DNA of 64,000 nucleotides, taken from positions 4,986,001-5,050,000 of the forward strand of contig CP085710.1 of NCBI GenBank assembly GCA_023823795.1, in the 5' to 3' direction. Each line of letters opens with the position of its first letter. The first letter of the stretch is position 1. Of the stretch, positions 53,240 to 63,548 are shown in pieces. This DNA is from Bacillus sp. F19. GTDB lineage: Bacteria > Bacillota > Bacilli > Bacillales > Bacillaceae. The position numbers were made by a program, and so were the translations under genes. The notes beneath the pieces are model-generated. The model was not told where the DNA came from, did not search any database, and saw nothing but the letters and a program-made list of their open reading frames with translations.

Positions 53240-53275
53240 ACAAAAAAGGACAGAGAGTCTCAAACCCCCTGTCCG
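53240..53275 (-). terminator. terminator of the protease pseudogene
   Basis: On the minus strand, arms GGACAG and CTGTCC are followed by TTTTTTG. Confidence 0.65.
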
Positions 53276-53348
53276 CCTGGTATGAATTTTGTCTTTTGTC
53301 GGTACCGGACACCATTGCCCTTATACGCTGACACCATAGCTAATTACG

Positions 53349-56055
53349 TTATTTTAAACCTAACTGACTTAACACCATATCCAACGTAACACCCTTATAC
53401 GTATCTTTCGCTTTAGGGGCATTTGGAACAGAGTCATTTTGTAATCCATAGTTTTTAATTACATAGTCCATATCCTTTTTATCAACAGTGCCGTCGAAGT
53501 TCAAATCGGACCCTGATGTATTTTTACCCCAATTTTTTTGAAGTTCGATTGCATCTAATACATCAATGACATGATCTTTATTAACATCTCCCGCTTTAGC
53601 TGGAGATAATAAGTAACCCATTCTTCTACCGATTGCTTCTCCTCGAGAGTCATACGATAATACTAATGGCTTATACATCGTAAAATGACCTGGTACATCT
53701 ACCTTAAGTGTATAAGCATTTTTATCAGCTTTCAGTCCATCAGCATTGTAGCTGCCGGATTTGTTTGTTAGAGGAGCTTCAGCAACTGTTGTTCCATCAT
53801 AAGACGTGACTATAACTTTTGCACCAATAGTTCTATGGTCTAAAGCGTTGTTACGTTCGCCTGTTAAAGGATTCAACATTCCCTCAAATTGCATTGATCC
53901 CTCTAACCTTGAAAAAGTTGAATTCAGTTTAAAAGTCTCAATATACGTATAAACATTATTAGTTTGTACATTGGATTGATCAATGGTCGTTCCCTTCATC
54001 TCATTATCAAACCAGTTGATAGGCGAACTTTTCGAATACATATTAGATGTTTGTAAGTCGAAATTTACTAACTGCATATCTTCTGGTAAAGCTTTAGTTC
54101 CTAAATAGTTAAATGTAATCGTATAATACTTATTTAAAGTATCTGATGTGGTTGTTACAGTTACTTCTGCATTACCATATTGCTTCACTGCATCACTTAC
54201 AACAACATTTTTAATGGTGCCATAGTCTCCATAGTGTTTCATTACCGGAATGGTAATCTTTGCCGTTTTTAAGTTTTTAATATTGTTCGAACGGAAGGAA
54301 TAATTTACTGTTTCTCCAGTCGAAATAGATTGTTTATTTGCTTTTAAATAATAATATGGGGTAGTATCAGTAACAAAAGCAACCCGCAGCATTGCCGTAG
54401 CATCTGCAGTAAAGTTTCTCGCAGCATCCATAGCATAGAACTGAACTTTTAATGGTGTTGCTTGTTTTCTCACTAGGATTTGATCCTTGTAATCCCCATT
54501 TTTATCAGTGTAGATTGGCTCATATGGCCATGGTCCATTGTAAAAGGAAACAACTGAATTGTTTGATTGATCAACAGGAATACCTAAGCGCTTTGCCTCT
54601 TCTGCTTCAGGATCATTTACATTGATATTAAAGTCATATAAAAATTGTCCTTTTGTATCAAGCTGACTTAAATTATATTCAATCACTTTTTGATCTAACG
54701 AATCAAAGGTGGAGGTCATCGTTGGTTCTCCAACCTCGTAGATGAAAGCGGCTTCTTTAGTGAATGTTTTCCCTTGATTATTTGTACCAATCATTCTTAA
54801 TTTGTATTGACCCGTTTTGGCAATGACAAATTGACTGTTAATCGGATTTTTCTTATCACCCGTATACGGGTAGTAAGCCCCTGCGAATCCGCTAGGATTA
54901 CTTAATAGTTGGTTTTCATTCAATAATAGAGCATTGTAAGATCCAACTAAACCAAGATCTTCACCTGTTTTAGCATCTTGTAATACCACATCTAAAGTCC
55001 TCATATGTGACTTTAATTGGAACTTAAATCCAAGGTAAGGAACTGCATTTTCTGGCCAAGCTGTATCACCAGAGTACATAGGATTAGTAATCGTAAATGT
55101 ATCGATTCCTTCGTTTACTACTCGACCGCCAAATGGAATTTGGTAGGTTTCTGTTGGATCTTCATCATTTGTAAATACAATATATCCCTCATATGTTCCT
55201 TTTTCAGCTGTTTTAGGAATAGACAGATTAAATTTGATGACTCTCTGGCTATTTCCTTCTATATTGACTGAAGTTGGCCCATCTAATGTGACATTATTTA
55301 AAGCTGCATCCTTTGAGTCTCTTATTCCAGTTTGGAATTTCACATTTACATTAAATGTTTTAGCTTTTTCACTTCGATTATTTAACATGAAATTTCTAAC
55401 TTCTGAAATATCCTGGTGTAGACGTTCTAGTCCATCATAAGGCGCATAATTCGCAACATTTGCTTCATCCGCTTTTAACTGTTCGCTATTCGCGGTAGGT
55501 GGGTCTATCGAAAATGTTGTATTGCTCCAAACTGATTTTACTGCTTTTGATTTTAATAGATTTTTAATTTGGTTAGCTGGCAGGCTCATCGATACACCAT
55601 TAAATGCATGTTTATAGGAATGGTGAATCTTGTAATCTACCGCTTTATTTTTTTCGTCTGTTAAAATTTGTCCTAAATCCTGAGTGAAGGTTTCATGATT
55701 TTTGTACTAAACTTGCTGCTTCCTCTTCAGATAATGATTGACCCTCTGCAGCTGCCTCTATTTTGGCCACTTTAACAGGCTTATTGGCAAATTCCACAAT
55801 AACTGATGTTTGTTTGTTTGACTGTAAGTCAATATCCGATGAAATTTGGAGTCCAGATGTTTCATTGGTAGAAAGTTCATGAAGAGCCGCTCTTTGTTCA
55901 GATGTTAAATTAGCAAGCAAATTTTCAGTATTCGAATAACTAACCGCTTTCGCAGTAGTTGGTACTTGTCCAATAGAACCTAAAATAAAGCTAGATGATA
56001 GAGCAGCAATAACTAAGCTTTTGACAATCCTACTTTTGCGTGCTTTTTTTTTCAT
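53349..56055 (-). pseudogene. secreted subtilase paralogue: frameshifted and lacking its catalytic domain
   Basis: The N-terminal frame (from ATG 56055, GGAGG upstream) has a signal peptide (KSLVIAALSSSFILGSIGQVPTTAKA) and an I9-type propeptide. It shifts frame at a run of five A residues (minus strand, near 55700), after which KNHETFTQDL and HHSYKHAFNGVSMSLP continue in the next frame. At ANYAPYDGLERLH, where the catalytic domain should begin, the sequence jumps to DISEVRNFMLNNRSEKAK, equivalent to the region after the catalytic domain of the intact paralogue at 59079-63473. About 500 residues including Asp, His and Ser are gone. Beta domains and a dockerin-like C-terminus (AGDVNKDHVIDVLDAIELQ, LNFDGTVDKKDMDYVI) remain. 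Confidence 0.8.
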
Positions 56056-56178
56056 TTTTTTCCTCCAAGTCACTTTATTACATATGTAAGTGCCGATAGA
56101 TAACGAAACGATTTTAAAAGATAGTTTTAGACCTCCTGCCCTTCGTTTTTCCCATAACAAATTACTTATGTATTTATA

Positions 56179-56216
56179 ACTATACAAAGTATTTTAAATA
56201 TTGTAAATTGGGGGAA
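56179..56216 (-). promoter_or_regulatory. promoter of the protease pseudogene with C-rich box
   Basis: On the minus strand ATTTCCCCCAA directly precedes TTTACA, then 17 bases, then TATAGT. The same order is seen before the intact protease and at 56388. Confidence 0.65.
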
Positions 56217-56387
56217 ATTTAAATAAATGGTTATTCAAAAGAACGCATATTTCATTAGCATTTTTATGAAGTAAATAGTCAATTAATATCAAAATTTCAA
56301 TAATTTCACAGAAATAAATTATAAAATTTGTGGTAAAAATAATTTTTTGAAATTTTTGTAAAAAAATAAGGACAAGCTTTACCTGCG

Positions 56388-56426
56388 ATTCCCCCAATAC
56401 CCTTCATGAAAATTTCAAGCTATTAT
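56388..56426 (+). promoter_or_regulatory. promoter with C-rich box before the short signal-like frame
   Basis: ATTCCCCCAA directly precedes TACCCT, then 17 bases, then TATTAT. The -35 is weak, as expected if an activator binds the C-rich box. Confidence 0.45.
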
Positions 56427-56500
56427 ATTTATTTTTCTGAATATTTAATATGAAAGAAGTCTTTTTTTATTTATTTTGAGAAAAACAGGGGGTTATAAAG

Positions 56501-56590
56501 ATGAAAGGATTATGGAGAAAAATTTTTCAAGCTACAAATGTGCTTACATTAGCCAGTAGTAGTATTTTGGGAACTTCCGTGATTAAATAG
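56501..56590 (+). CDS. 29-residue signal-peptide-like frame
   Basis: The frame begins MKGLWRKIFQATNVLTLASS and ends SVIK. It has a basic N-terminus and a hydrophobic core like a signal peptide, with AGGGGG 9 bases upstream. Either it is the surviving start of a secreted protein cut off by the junction with the xanthine dehydrogenase remnant at 56591, or it is a small export peptide. I favour a remnant. Confidence 0.35.
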   Translation: MKGLWRKIFQATNVLTLASSSILGTSVIK

Positions 56591-56675
56591 ATTCCTTTAT
56601 CCATCATTGCTTCTCCATTAAGGTATACCCTAGTGCCATTACACCCCCTCCTTCAATTTGTCCCTGATACCCAAT
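56591..56675 (-). pseudogene. xanthine dehydrogenase molybdenum-subunit fragment
   Basis: The minus strand encodes GYQGQIEGGGVMALGYTLME and then, after a one-base shift, EEAMMDKG. This resembles the conserved GQIEGGVVMGLGYAL region near the end of xanthine dehydrogenase/PucD-type subunits. Only about 28 residues remain. Confidence 0.45.
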
Positions 56676-56685
56676 AGGGCATGTA

Positions 56686-57018
56686 TTATGAGATTCTTGT
56701 TCCATTACTAATGAGTTCATCGGGCTTTAAAAGAACAACATCCCCCTCTTCCGGAACCCCACCTATTACCAATACCTCAGATTTAAACCCCGCAATACGC
56801 ATTGGCGGAAAATTAACTACGCCTACCACTTGACGTCCACAAAGTTGTTCAGGATCATATCTACGTGTAATTTGAGCGGAAGAATGTTTTATGCCAATCT
56901 CTTCTCCAAAATCAATTTCTAGTTTTATAGCAGGTATTCTTGCTTCAGGAAAAGATGTTGCATTGATGACCGTGCCAACACGAATATCTAGTTTTAGAAA
57001 GTCTTCAATATTTGCCAT
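56686..57018 (-). CDS. csaA: CsaA, tRNA-binding-domain secretion chaperone
   Basis: 110 residues, the CsaA length, consisting of one EMAP/Arc1-type OB fold: [67 protein letters not shown]. CsaA is a homodimeric chaperone that binds SecA and preproteins in B. subtilis, and the fold also binds tRNA. It lies 37 bases after the EamA transporter gene and may be co-transcribed with it and the AraC regulator. A minor sequence point: the C-terminus NGTRIS is intact. Confidence 0.9.
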   Translation of the reverse strand: MANIEDFLKLDIRVGTVINATSFPEARIPAIKLEIDFGEEIGIKHSSAQITRRYDPEQLCGRQVVGVVNFPPMRIAGFKSEVLVIGGVPEEGDVVLLKPDELISNGTRIS

Positions 57019-57055
57019 ACTGATCTAACCACCTTTTTACAATTTCCAATATCAC

Positions 57056-57952
57056 TCATTTCTGAGTTACCCTCAGTTCCTTTTCGCTGCCAGAATTTTT
57101 AGACGACCATATTAATATTCCGATTCCTAGCATTAAGAGGAAAATCCCTAACCATGAAGTTATATTTAAGTTTTCGCCTAATATGAAAACTCCTAATAAT
57201 GCTGCTGTTAACGGTTCTGCTAACGCAAGTGTAACTGCAGTTGATGAAGAGACATGGATAAGACCTTTGGCAAAAAGGAAATATGCTATCCCAGTCGCCA
57301 TCATCCCAAGTTGAAGACTTACACTCACACCTCGAAAACTCGTTATCCAAGACATGTCAAAAACAAATAAAAATGGAGATAAACAGATTGCACTAAGAGT
57401 GAAAACGACTGCTACTACTGATAATGACGAATGGTTTTCAACTAAAGTTCTACTTATAAGAGTATAACTAGCAAAGGATAACCCAGCCCCAAGAGCCATT
57501 ATTATTCCAACAGGGTCTACATATACTGATTCTTTATTGTCAAAGAGCATTAGACAACCTAATATTGATAGGAAAGTAGAGTACCACCAAACTTTTGATG
57601 GACGAATCTTTAAATATAACCATTCTATGAGACCTGATAAAATAGGTGCACTCCCAATTGCTACCCCTGTCCCAATGGCCACTCCCGTAATCGAAACTGC
57701 CGAGAAAAATAATGGCTGATACAATGCCATACTTAAAGAAGCCATTATCGTTGTCTTGATTGGCCAATTTTTAAAGTTGAATTTCCCTATTATCAGAACA
57801 ATTAATACTAAAAATATACCTCCTACCGCTAAGCGAGTAGCCCCAATAGCAATCGGGTGTGCTGTTTCCGGCGCAAGTGCCTGAGTTGTACCCGTGGTCC
57901 CCCAAAGTATTGCTGCAAGTAATATTAAAAAAGGAGACAATTTTCCCTTCAT
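57056..57952 (-). CDS. EamA/DMT-family transporter
   Basis: 298 residues with ten membrane helices and the two EamA repeats (LLAAILWGTTGTTQALAP at the start of the first; ALGAGLSFASYTLISRTLVEN at the start of the second). The family exports amino acids or other small metabolites. The ATG at 57952 has GAGGTG upstream; the open frame continues 26 codons further without a site. It follows the AraC-type gene and precedes csaA, so the three are probably one unit in which the regulator controls the exporter. Confidence 0.8.
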   Translation of the reverse strand: MKGKLSPFLILLAAILWGTTGTTQALAPETAHPIAIGATRLAVGGIFLVLIVLIIGKFNFKNWPIKTTIMASLSMALYQPLFFSAVSITGVAIGTGVAIGSAPILSGLIEWLYLKIRPSKVWWYSTFLSILGCLMLFDNKESVYVDPVGIIMALGAGLSFASYTLISRTLVENHSSLSVVAVVFTLSAICLSPFLFVFDMSWITSFRGVSVSLQLGMMATGIAYFLFAKGLIHVSSSTAVTLALAEPLTAALLGVFILGENLNITSWLGIFLLMLGIGILIWSSKNSGSEKELRVTQK

Positions 57953-58044
57953 TTTGCTCACCTCAATAAAAAAGATAAAAAGAATATTCAAACTTATAAT
58001 AGAAAATTCCTTAAAAATTTTCTTTACCAAGTTTAATATCCTTT

Positions 58045-58746
58045 TTATCCATTATTAAGAATTCTATATTTTTGTGGAGATATTCCCTCACAACTAACAA
58101 ACCACCTTGTAAACGATGAAGAATTCTCAAAACCTAATTCCTCACTAATCCTCGACATGGACCATACTGTTGAATTTAATAGATGTTTAGCCTCTTTCAA
58201 ACGCAGTTCAGATATATAAACTTTTAGGCTTTTCCCGGTTTTTTTCTTAAACCATGCAGAATAATATACTGGATGGTAATGCTCCATTTTTGCTAAAGTT
58301 TCTAATCTAATTGGCTCCTTATAATTTTTATGAATATATTCAATAGAAGGGGGTTTAGAGATTTGAAGTTTGTTGGTCACATATCTAGTCAAATCTACTA
58401 AGGAGGATATGTTCTCCTGACTCTTCGCCTCTTCCAATAGCAAATAACGGATAGAAGCCCATTGTTTATCCAACTGTATATACATGCTGCTTGTATTCTC
58501 TGGTAAATATTGTATTGGAATATCTAAGATTAAAAATTCATTTCTGTCTTTGGATCGGTAGTTATGATCAAACTTTGGAGGAAGATAAAAACAGTAATCT
58601 GAGTTAAGATTTATCTCTTGCCACTTCGTTTGTATATCTAAGGTGCCTTGTAATGGAAAAAGAAATTGGCCAAACTCATGTTGGTGAGATTTAAACTCTC
58701 TAGAATAGGACCTTTTCTCACAAGTTACTTGGTTGACACTTTCCAT
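58045..58746 (-). CDS. AraC-family transcriptional regulator
   Basis: 233 residues. The N-terminal cupin-like domain (HQHEFGQFLFPLQGTLDIQ, YCFYLPPKFDHNY, about 20-75) would bind a small ligand. The C-terminal AraC domain has both helix-turn-helix units (IRLETLAKMEHYHPVYYSAWFKKKTGKSLKVYI and SRISEELGFENSSSFTRWFVSCEGISPQKYR). It is probably an activator of the downstream EamA gene; the ligand is unknown. Confidence 0.85.
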   Translation of the reverse strand: MESVNQVTCEKRSYSREFKSHQHEFGQFLFPLQGTLDIQTKWQEINLNSDYCFYLPPKFDHNYRSKDRNEFLILDIPIQYLPENTSSMYIQLDKQWASIRYLLLEEAKSQENISSLVDLTRYVTNKLQISKPPSIEYIHKNYKEPIRLETLAKMEHYHPVYYSAWFKKKTGKSLKVYISELRLKEAKHLLNSTVWSMSRISEELGFENSSSFTRWFVSCEGISPQKYRILNNG

Positions 58747-59027
58747 TTTACTCCCCCCTTAATCTTACTTTAGATATATTATAATTCTAAACAAAGATCT
58801 AAATAAAGAATTTGCAAAAAAAGGGAGCACGAATTGATTTAAATCTTGTTTAGGATTTCTTTTCCGATAACAACTTCAACCCTCTGCTAACCACTATTTG
58901 TGATACGGTTCACCGCAACTAATCTAAATGAGGTTAATAAACTTGATTACTATCATATTCTACATCATTTTTATTAGTAAAAAGAATCACTTAAAATCCT
59001 TTCCACGTTCTAGCGGATATCTTAATC
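58747..59027. other. intergenic, nothing recognised
   Basis: An AT-rich stretch between the AraC gene start and the subtilase terminator. A promoter for the AraC-EamA-csaA unit should lie at its low end; no other feature was identified. Confidence 0.4.
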
Positions 59028-59068
59028 AATAAAAAATAACAAATGCCAAGACGTTGCCTTGGCATTTG
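59028..59068 (-). terminator. terminator of the subtilase gene
   Basis: On the minus strand, arms AAATGCCAAG and CTTGGCATTT are followed by GTTATTTTTT. Confidence 0.85.
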
Positions 59069-59078
59069 TTTGCTTCTG

Positions 59079-62000
59079 TTACTTTTTCGGTTCAAGACCG
59101 ATTGCACGTAAGTAGTCTTCTAATCCTTTATTGCCGTGTTTTTCTTTTGGTTTTTTATTTTTTGGAGCATCAGGTCCTACTCGTAAGAAGTTCTTTTCAA
59201 TGAAGCGAACATCTATTTCGTCAACAATACCGTCTTGATTTAAGTCTTCTTCCTTATGATCCTTTCCGTAAAAAGCAACCACTTGGATGACATCAGAAAT
59301 ATCAATCATTTTATCGCCATTCACATCTCCCGCAGCAGCTGTAGGCTGTTTTGCCGCAGCGAATACATACCGTCCAATATCCTCGCCCCAAGTCGTTTTT
59401 GTACCTAAATTCACTTTTTGAATGCTCTTTAAATGTCCAGGAGCTTCAACAACAATATCGTATGGTTCTTTTGAATACGGGATATTTTTCACACTGAAAA
59501 ATCCTTGTGCTTGGTCAACTGTTCCTGGATATTTCACTCCGTTAGAATCCTGCGCGTATACTTTTGCTCCAACCTTAGTTAAATCTTTAGTCGATTGACC
59601 GCTGAATCCTTCAAGGCGCATATATGAATTAACCCATGAATGCTTTGGAATAATTTTATAGCTGTCAATTTGGTTGAACAGAGTCATTTTTGTTGGTTCA
59701 GACTCTCCAAACTTCGTGTAGCTGAAATCTTTCGTATTTTCTTCTCCGTCCATAGTATCCCATAGAATATAGAAATGATCGTCTACTAGCTTAAACGTTA
59801 CATCAAGGAACGGGCTGTCCCCGCTAAATCCTTGAAATCCATTTCCGCTTATATGAGCTCCTACGTTAACGCTCTTTTTAGACCAGGTATAAACTGGGTG
59901 CTCCTTTACGACTGGTTGGTCTACAGTTACAGTTAAGCCTTTGTCTTGTGCATATTGTTGGAACTCTTTATTCACTTTTACATCTAAAAATTCAAAATTC
60001 TTATAAAAACCAAGATCGTACGTACCTGACATAAGTTTCTCAACATTGTTCAAACTTAACGTCATTGTTAACGTATCGTTTTTATAGACTTTTTCTTTAT
60101 CGTAGGTCGGCACTACATAAGGCGTACCTTCCTTAACAAAGGCATACGGATAGAATTCATTTAATAAATGGGCGTTTGTAGCCTTATCCATTGGGAATAA
60201 AATAACGGTTGCAGGCCCATTCTCAATGTCTTTCTTCTCAATACCAAATTTCACGTCTCCGTTCGCTTCAACAGGAAAATCTCCATCTGGGAATACTTTC
60301 TGATTTAGATAATACCAAAGTGTGTTCGAAGACTGTGTCATGCCAAGTGGTGCTAATTGTTTTGTGCCTTCATCGTATAGATTTGCATGAACCCAAAATG
60401 CGTTATGAGCTTCACCGTTAAGTGTTTCTTGTGTAAAGTCTGAATCTTTTAACTCATACACCTTACCTGGAGCTTTATCTTTAAAGGTAAGCTTAGGTAA
60501 TGTATTGTCAACAACAAATATTTGCTCTTTCTCGTAAGTTTTACCGTCAGCATCTACTGCTCTAAACTTCAGTGTATATTGACCTTCTGGTAATACTGAT
60601 TGTGGTAGGTTAATATCCGTTATCTCATCTTTCGGATCTCCAATAAACGGATAGTAAGAAGCGCCATAGCTTATAAATAAATCTTGGTCTATCGGTGCTG
60701 TTGCAGCATCGATAGGTGTTGGACTTGTGCTTCCTAGTGCACGACCGTCTTTGTCATAGATAATCGCTCGAACATTTTTCATCGGGCTATTTATTTTGAA
60801 TTTCAAAAATCTCGTAGGACCCGCCATAAATGGATGTACAGGATTCCATAACACGTTGCTGATGGCTGGACTATCCGTTTCAATACTTTCAATCCCTTTA
60901 TCAACTGCACGAACAGCGAACGGCACACGATAGCTTTCTTGTGGATTTGCATGATTGACAATATTCACATAACCTTCGTATCTGCCCGTTTTTGCTGTTC
61001 CTGGTACACGAATCGTCGCTGTTAAATCAGCCGATTGTCCCGGTTCAACAGTAACCGACTGAGCAGATGCCGTCATTTCTACCTTATTGGACACTGCGTC
61101 AAGAACACCACTTTTAGCCTTGGAATATTCATAACTGATATCAAAAGCTTTTTGCCCGGTTCCGTTATTTTTAATAACCATTTTACGACTGTCTTCATTC
61201 GTATCGTTTTCTTTTTTATAAATCGTACCATAAGCAATTGAACCTGTTTCTTCGTCAATCGTAACAAGATTGCCATTATTATCCCTATTTTGCGTCTTGT
61301 CCATAACTTTAACAGATACATCTGCATGAACGGATTCTTTTACATCGACTAATCCTGCTCCTACTTCATATACAGAATAATCGCCAGTTAATTTATCTGA
61401 TGTATTCATTAACGCCGCTTTCACATCAAACGGAGTGTAGTCTGGATGTGCTTGTAAAATAAGAGCAGCCATACCAGCTACATGAGGCGATGCCATTGAC
61501 GTTCCAGAAATACGTGCGTATGCAGTCGAATAGTCGATTCCATCTTCTGGACTATGAACGTATTCCGGATAAGTGGAATAGACAGATACACCAGGTGCTA
61601 CTACATCAGGTTTGATGTCATAGTTCTTCGTAACAGGTCCTCTTGAGCTGAAGCCCGCTAGATGATTTCCTTCTGTTACAACTGAACCAACATTACTAAA
61701 AGTAATGGAAGAAGATTCTGATGCTGCTTTTAAACGCTCTCCATCTGCTTTCGTTATACGGAAAGCAGGGATGAAATTGGTTTCATTAGCCAGATAACTG
61801 TCGATTTCGCCATCGACATTGTTATACACAATCACAGCGGCTGCTCCCGCTTTTTTAGCATTGACCACCTTTTCGGCTAACGCGTACGCTCCACGCTGAA
61901 TTAAAGCTACTTTTCCTGTTAAGTCAATTGGTTGACCATTTGCATCTTTAAAATCGTTCTCCCCACCTAAACCAACATAGACCACAGGATACGATTTGTT

Positions 62001-63473
62001 CACTAACGTTTCTAAATGATCATGATAACCTTTACCCAACAGCTTCATGTTGTTGAACGTTTCACTGCCAACGGTCGCTGATGCTGTAGGAATGCCCATT
62101 GGGAAGTCGCTTGCTCCAACTGTAATAGCAAACGCTGCTGTTCCTGGAGAACCAAGCGTTTTCTCACCCGGTCCTGAGTTACCTGCTGCTACTGTACATG
62201 TCACACCAGCAAGTGTAGCATTATTAATAGCAATGGATTCTGGCATTAACGGATCGTTTACGGGAGCACCCAAAGACAAGTTAATAACGTCCATTCCATC
62301 TTGTACAGCTTTATCGATACCTGCAATAATATCAGTAGACCATCCGCTCCCCCATGGACCTAACACGCGGTAACTATATAAATCAACATCAGGCGCTACA
62401 CCTAAAGACGGAAAATCAACACTATTTTCCCCTTGACCTGCAATCGTACCTGATACGTGAGTACCGTGAGACGTATAATATGAACCGTTAGGATCAGTCG
62501 GCTTTCCTGCATTTACCCAATCTTGATACGTCGTTTCGGTTGGATCAGCATCATTATCGACAAAATCCCATCCCTTTACAGTTGCCGGATCAATAGTCGT
62601 TGAATCTTCTCCATCTTTTTTACGATATCCTTTATATGCGTCCGTTAAATCCGGATGCTTATAATCAATACCTGTATCAAGGACGCCAACTTTAATTCCT
62701 GCACCCTTAACGTCTTCTCCATGCAAATCTTCAATACCTGGAAGAGGAATATAATTCTCTTTCAACGTCTTGGTAGAAGTATTTTGCGCAGACACACTGA
62801 GCTTCTCTGATAACGATGTCGTTGTGGTCGATTTTCCATTACTAGCTGTCAAATCATTCGTATTGGAACCTTCTGGTCCGACTGGATCAATTTTTACAGC
62901 GCGATCTGCAAAAATTTGGCTTACTAAGCCAGACTCTAATAGTTTTTCCACATCTGTTCCTGGGAGCGTCATCGCTACTCCGTTAAACGCGTGCTGGTAT
63001 TCTCTAGTAATCTTAATTTCTGGTTGTGAAGCAGGAGTAGACGGAGTGATGGCATTAACTCCTGCTTTTTGTTGCTCCATTCCTTGAACAAACTCTTTAA
63101 ACTTTTTATGATTATCCTTTACCTTTTTAGTAGCTTCTTTCAACGAAATCTCGTTTCCATCTATTTGCTGCTGAATGACTGCTACTTCTGCTGGAGCTTG
63201 TTTAAATTGTACAATAACGCGAACTTGCTCTGAGCTGTTGACGTTGATTTGTGGTGAAATTTTTATTTCACTCTCAGTGCTAATTTTATTCATTGCCTCA
63301 ATCTGTTCAGGCGTTAAATGATATGTCCCTGTTTGAGAACGACTTGGAATCGGACCTTGAATCGCGCTTTGGATTTGGTCATCAGCCAAAACCTTAAATG
63401 GAACGATAGAAGACATCAAAATACAACTAATTGCTGTATTAGCAACTATTTTTTTAAACTTATTTTTCCCCAA
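59079..63473 (-). CDS. large secreted subtilisin-like serine protease with dockerin-like C-terminus
   Basis: 1,464 residues. Order: signal peptide (1-30, ending PFKVLADD), I9-type propeptide (about 75-195; FNGVAMTLPGTDVEKLL), S8 catalytic domain with Asp in VLDTGIDYKHPDL (about 264), His in SHGTHVSGTIAG (about 335) and Ser in GTSMASPHVAGM (about 659), a protease-associated insert (PVVYVGLGGENDF to ITKADGERLK), several Fn3-like beta domains (about 720-1360), and a dockerin-like pair of calcium loops, GDVNGDKMIDISDV and EDLNQDGIVDEIDV (about 1385-1430). There is no LPXTG anchor. It should be an extracellular, broad-specificity protease of the Vpr/lactocepin type. TTG start with GGAGGAG 7 bases upstream. 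Confidence 0.9.
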   Translation of the reverse strand: MGKNKFKKIVANTAISCILMSSIVPFKVLADDQIQSAIQGPIPSRSQTGTYHLTPEQIEAMNKISTESEIKISPQINVNSSEQVRVIVQFKQAPAEVAVIQQQIDGNEISLKEATKKVKDNHKKFKEFVQGMEQQKAGVNAITPSTPASQPEIKITREYQHAFNGVAMTLPGTDVEKLLESGLVSQIFADRAVKIDPVGPEGSNTNDLTASNGKSTTTTSLSEKLSVSAQNTSTKTLKENYIPLPGIEDLHGEDVKGAGIKVGVLDTGIDYKHPDLTDAYKGYRKKDGEDSTTIDPATVKGWDFVDNDADPTETTYQDWVNAGKPTDPNGSYYTSHGTHVSGTIAGQGENSVDFPSLGVAPDVDLYSYRVLGPWGSGWSTDIIAGIDKAVQDGMDVINLSLGAPVNDPLMPESIAINNATLAGVTCTVAAGNSGPGEKTLGSPGTAAFAITVGASDFPMGIPTASATVGSETFNNMKLLGKGYHDHLETLVNKSYPVVYVGLGGENDFKDANGQPIDLTGKVALIQRGAYALAEKVVNAKKAGAAAVIVYNNVDGEIDSYLANETNFIPAFRITKADGERLKAASESSSITFSNVGSVVTEGNHLAGFSSRGPVTKNYDIKPDVVAPGVSVYSTYPEYVHSPEDGIDYSTAYARISGTSMASPHVAGMAALILQAHPDYTPFDVKAALMNTSDKLTGDYSVYEVGAGLVDVKESVHADVSVKVMDKTQNRDNNGNLVTIDEETGSIAYGTIYKKENDTNEDSRKMVIKNNGTGQKAFDISYEYSKAKSGVLDAVSNKVEMTASAQSVTVEPGQSADLTATIRVPGTAKTGRYEGYVNIVNHANPQESYRVPFAVRAVDKGIESIETDSPAISNVLWNPVHPFMAGPTRFLKFKINSPMKNVRAIIYDKDGRALGSTSPTPIDAATAPIDQDLFISYGASYYPFIGDPKDEITDINLPQSVLPEGQYTLKFRAVDADGKTYEKEQIFVVDNTLPKLTFKDKAPGKVYELKDSDFTQETLNGEAHNAFWVHANLYDEGTKQLAPLGMTQSSNTLWYYLNQKVFPDGDFPVEANGDVKFGIEKKDIENGPATVILFPMDKATNAHLLNEFYPYAFVKEGTPYVVPTYDKEKVYKNDTLTMTLSLNNVEKLMSGTYDLGFYKNFEFLDVKVNKEFQQYAQDKGLTVTVDQPVVKEHPVYTWSKKSVNVGAHISGNGFQGFSGDSPFLDVTFKLVDDHFYILWDTMDGEENTKDFSYTKFGESEPTKMTLFNQIDSYKIIPKHSWVNSYMRLEGFSGQSTKDLTKVGAKVYAQDSNGVKYPGTVDQAQGFFSVKNIPYSKEPYDIVVEAPGHLKSIQKVNLGTKTTWGEDIGRYVFAAAKQPTAAAGDVNGDKMIDISDVIQVVAFYGKDHKEEDLNQDGIVDEIDVRFIEKNFLRVGPDAPKNKKPKEKHGNKGLEDYLRAIGLEPKK

Positions 63474-63548
63474 TTTACTTCTCCTCCTGAAAACGACATG
63501 ATTCGTTTGTCTTTTTAAAATATTTCGATAAATTACTTTATTTGTTTT

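Larger units (their letters stand above)
56056..56500. other. AT-rich regulatory region with two divergent promoters
   Basis: No gene is seen. It holds the protease-pseudogene promoter on the minus strand and a similarly built promoter on the plus strand, each preceded by a CCCCC box. Confidence 0.6.

Noticed and set aside
53276-53348. GGTGTCCGGTACC-like dyad as an insertion-sequence end
   Set aside because: No transposase, no matching second end and no target duplication were found.
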